Part shown: positions 63,452 through 64,000 of the stretch, one piece after another
Position numbering within the stretch: the first letter of the stretch is position 1
Layout of the letters: each line of letters begins with the position of its first letter
Assembly: GCA_963847615.1 (NCBI GenBank)
Contig: CAWKAN010000016.1
Span: 124,001-188,000 of the forward strand
Direction of reading: 5' to 3'
Length of the DNA: 64,000 nt
Source: Palsa-883 sp963847615
GTDB lineage: Bacteria; Pseudomonadota; Alphaproteobacteria; Acetobacterales; Acetobacteraceae
Made by a program: the position numbers and the translations under genes
The notes under the pieces: generated by a model
The model's input: only the letters and a program-made list of their open reading frames with translations
Databases searched by the model: none
Told to the model about the DNA's origin: nothing

Positions 63452-64000
63452 GCCGGCACACTTTTGAGCGAGCGGCAGATCGCGCGGGTGTGCTGCTGCA
63501 CCAGGGCCTTCACCGCGCGCAGCCGGCAATCGCCGACGGTGTCCCAGCCAAGCGCGCGCATCACCGAGCGACTGCCAAAAATCTTCGCCTGGCCAAGGAT
63601 CATCAGCGTGCGCAGCACGACCTGCTCATCCTCGGCCGGCCGGTCCACCAGACGGCCGACCAGCGCGCTGCTGGGCGCCAGCACAAGCTGACGCATGACC
63701 TCGTTCAGCGGATCGAGCGCCGCGGTGTGCTCGATCTCGACGCGGGAGACGAACAGGCTGCGGCTCTCGCGCTCCGGCAGGCTGTCGTCGAGGAACAGCG
63801 TGACCAGCGCATCGACCATCTCGCACAGCAAATCGACGAGCTGGGCCCGGCTTGGTGTGCCGCTGTCGAGCGCGTCGTGCACGCGCGCGGCGATCGGGGC
63901 GATCGCCTGCGCGGCCTGCTCGCCGATATGGGCGATGGAAGCGCGGTAGAGGCCCGCCTTGCTGCCGAAATAGTACTGGATGGCCGGCAGGTTGACGCCG
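63448..64000 (-). CDS. TetR-family regulator of the efflux operon (5' end outside window)
   Basis: The visible 184 codons begin inside the HTH with VNLPAIQYYFGSKAGLYRA, a clear TetR recognition helix. They continue into a C-terminal domain (LVDLLCEMVDALVTLFLDD, VSRVEIEHTAALDPLNEVM, SALVGRLVDRP) of the CecR/DUF1956 type. The N-terminus lies beyond the window end, so the protein is partial. It is first in the efflux operon with its stop overlapping the outer-membrane factor start. It probably represses the operon and is relieved by pump substrates. Confidence 0.88.
   Translation of the reverse strand, partial: GVNLPAIQYYFGSKAGLYRASIAHIGEQAAQAIAPIAARVHDALDSGTPSRAQLVDLLCEMVDALVTLFLDDSLPERESRSLFVSRVEIEHTAALDPLNEVMRQLVLAPSSALVGRLVDRPAEDEQVVLRTLMILGQAKIFGSRSVMRALGWDTVGDCRLRAVKALVQQHTRAICRSLKSVPA

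Overview
The window looks like chromosomal DNA of a very GC-rich alphaproteobacterium, most likely of the Rhodospirillales/Acetobacteraceae type. This rests on gene order: dusB-ntrB-ntrC-ntrY-ntrX divergent from ispD-ispF, purM-purN divergent from a CDP-alcohol phosphatidyltransferase and an AI-2E/PerM exporter, BolA next to a DnaJ-domain protein, and a 51-residue aa3-type cytochrome oxidase subunit IV. No database search was possible; all names come from reading motifs. No rRNA, tRNA, CRISPR array, integrase or transposase was recognised.

Region 1 (about 1-25 kb) is an accessory, mostly catabolic stretch of short transcription units on both strands: an EipB-like envelope protein, an LLM flavin/F420 oxidoreductase, two class III CoA-transferases, a crotonase-fold isomerase, SDR and hydroxyisobutyrate-type dehydrogenases, a TauD-type dioxygenase, a GMC oxidoreductase, an NMT1-like binding protein, an MFS exporter, an arylformamidase-like hydrolase, a lysozyme-like protein, an amidase, a uronate-dehydrogenase-like SDR and an acyl-CoA dehydrogenase. 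The dehydrogenase lacks the catalytic Glu and the crotonase lacks both catalytic Glu residues. A hicAB toxin-antitoxin pair with a clear palindromic operator, a GST, a VOC protein, an enolase-superfamily dehydratase and a hybrid histidine kinase broken by two frameshifts close this part.

Region 2 (25-45 kb) mixes housekeeping genes (bolA, DnaJ-domain gene, perM-like, phosphatidyltransferase, purM, purN, COX subunit IV, prmA, gshB) with accessory ones (LysR plus tandem-DUF1127 protein, sulfotransferase, MlaC-like protein, CinA-like protein, GNAT-Nudix fusion, ThuA-like protein, second GMC oxidoreductase, amidohydrolase, Ser/Cys proline-racemase-superfamily enzyme).

Region 3 (45-64 kb) is the nitrogen-regulation block dusB-ntrB-ntrC-ntrY-ntrX with a small membrane protein and the racemase-family gene downstream, then ispD-ispF, a WxPGxW-repeat lipoprotein, a frameshifted lipoprotein, hslO, and a tetR-led RND tripartite efflux operon cut by the window end.

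The most striking non-coding content is several families of mirrored repeats placed at the 3' ends of genes: (i) three copies of a roughly 270-320 bp element made of six small hairpins around a long central stem; (ii) four copies of a face-to-face 30-bp repeat beginning GTAGGGCGGAA; (iii) two C-rich/G-rich mirror repeats, one enclosing a triplicated 25-mer; (iv) a 177-bp element with perfect 24-bp ends. In several cases the stop codon of the neighbouring gene lies inside the repeat end (purN, the RND permease gene, the NMT1-like gene, a lipoprotein gene). This is the best candidate here for something under-described.
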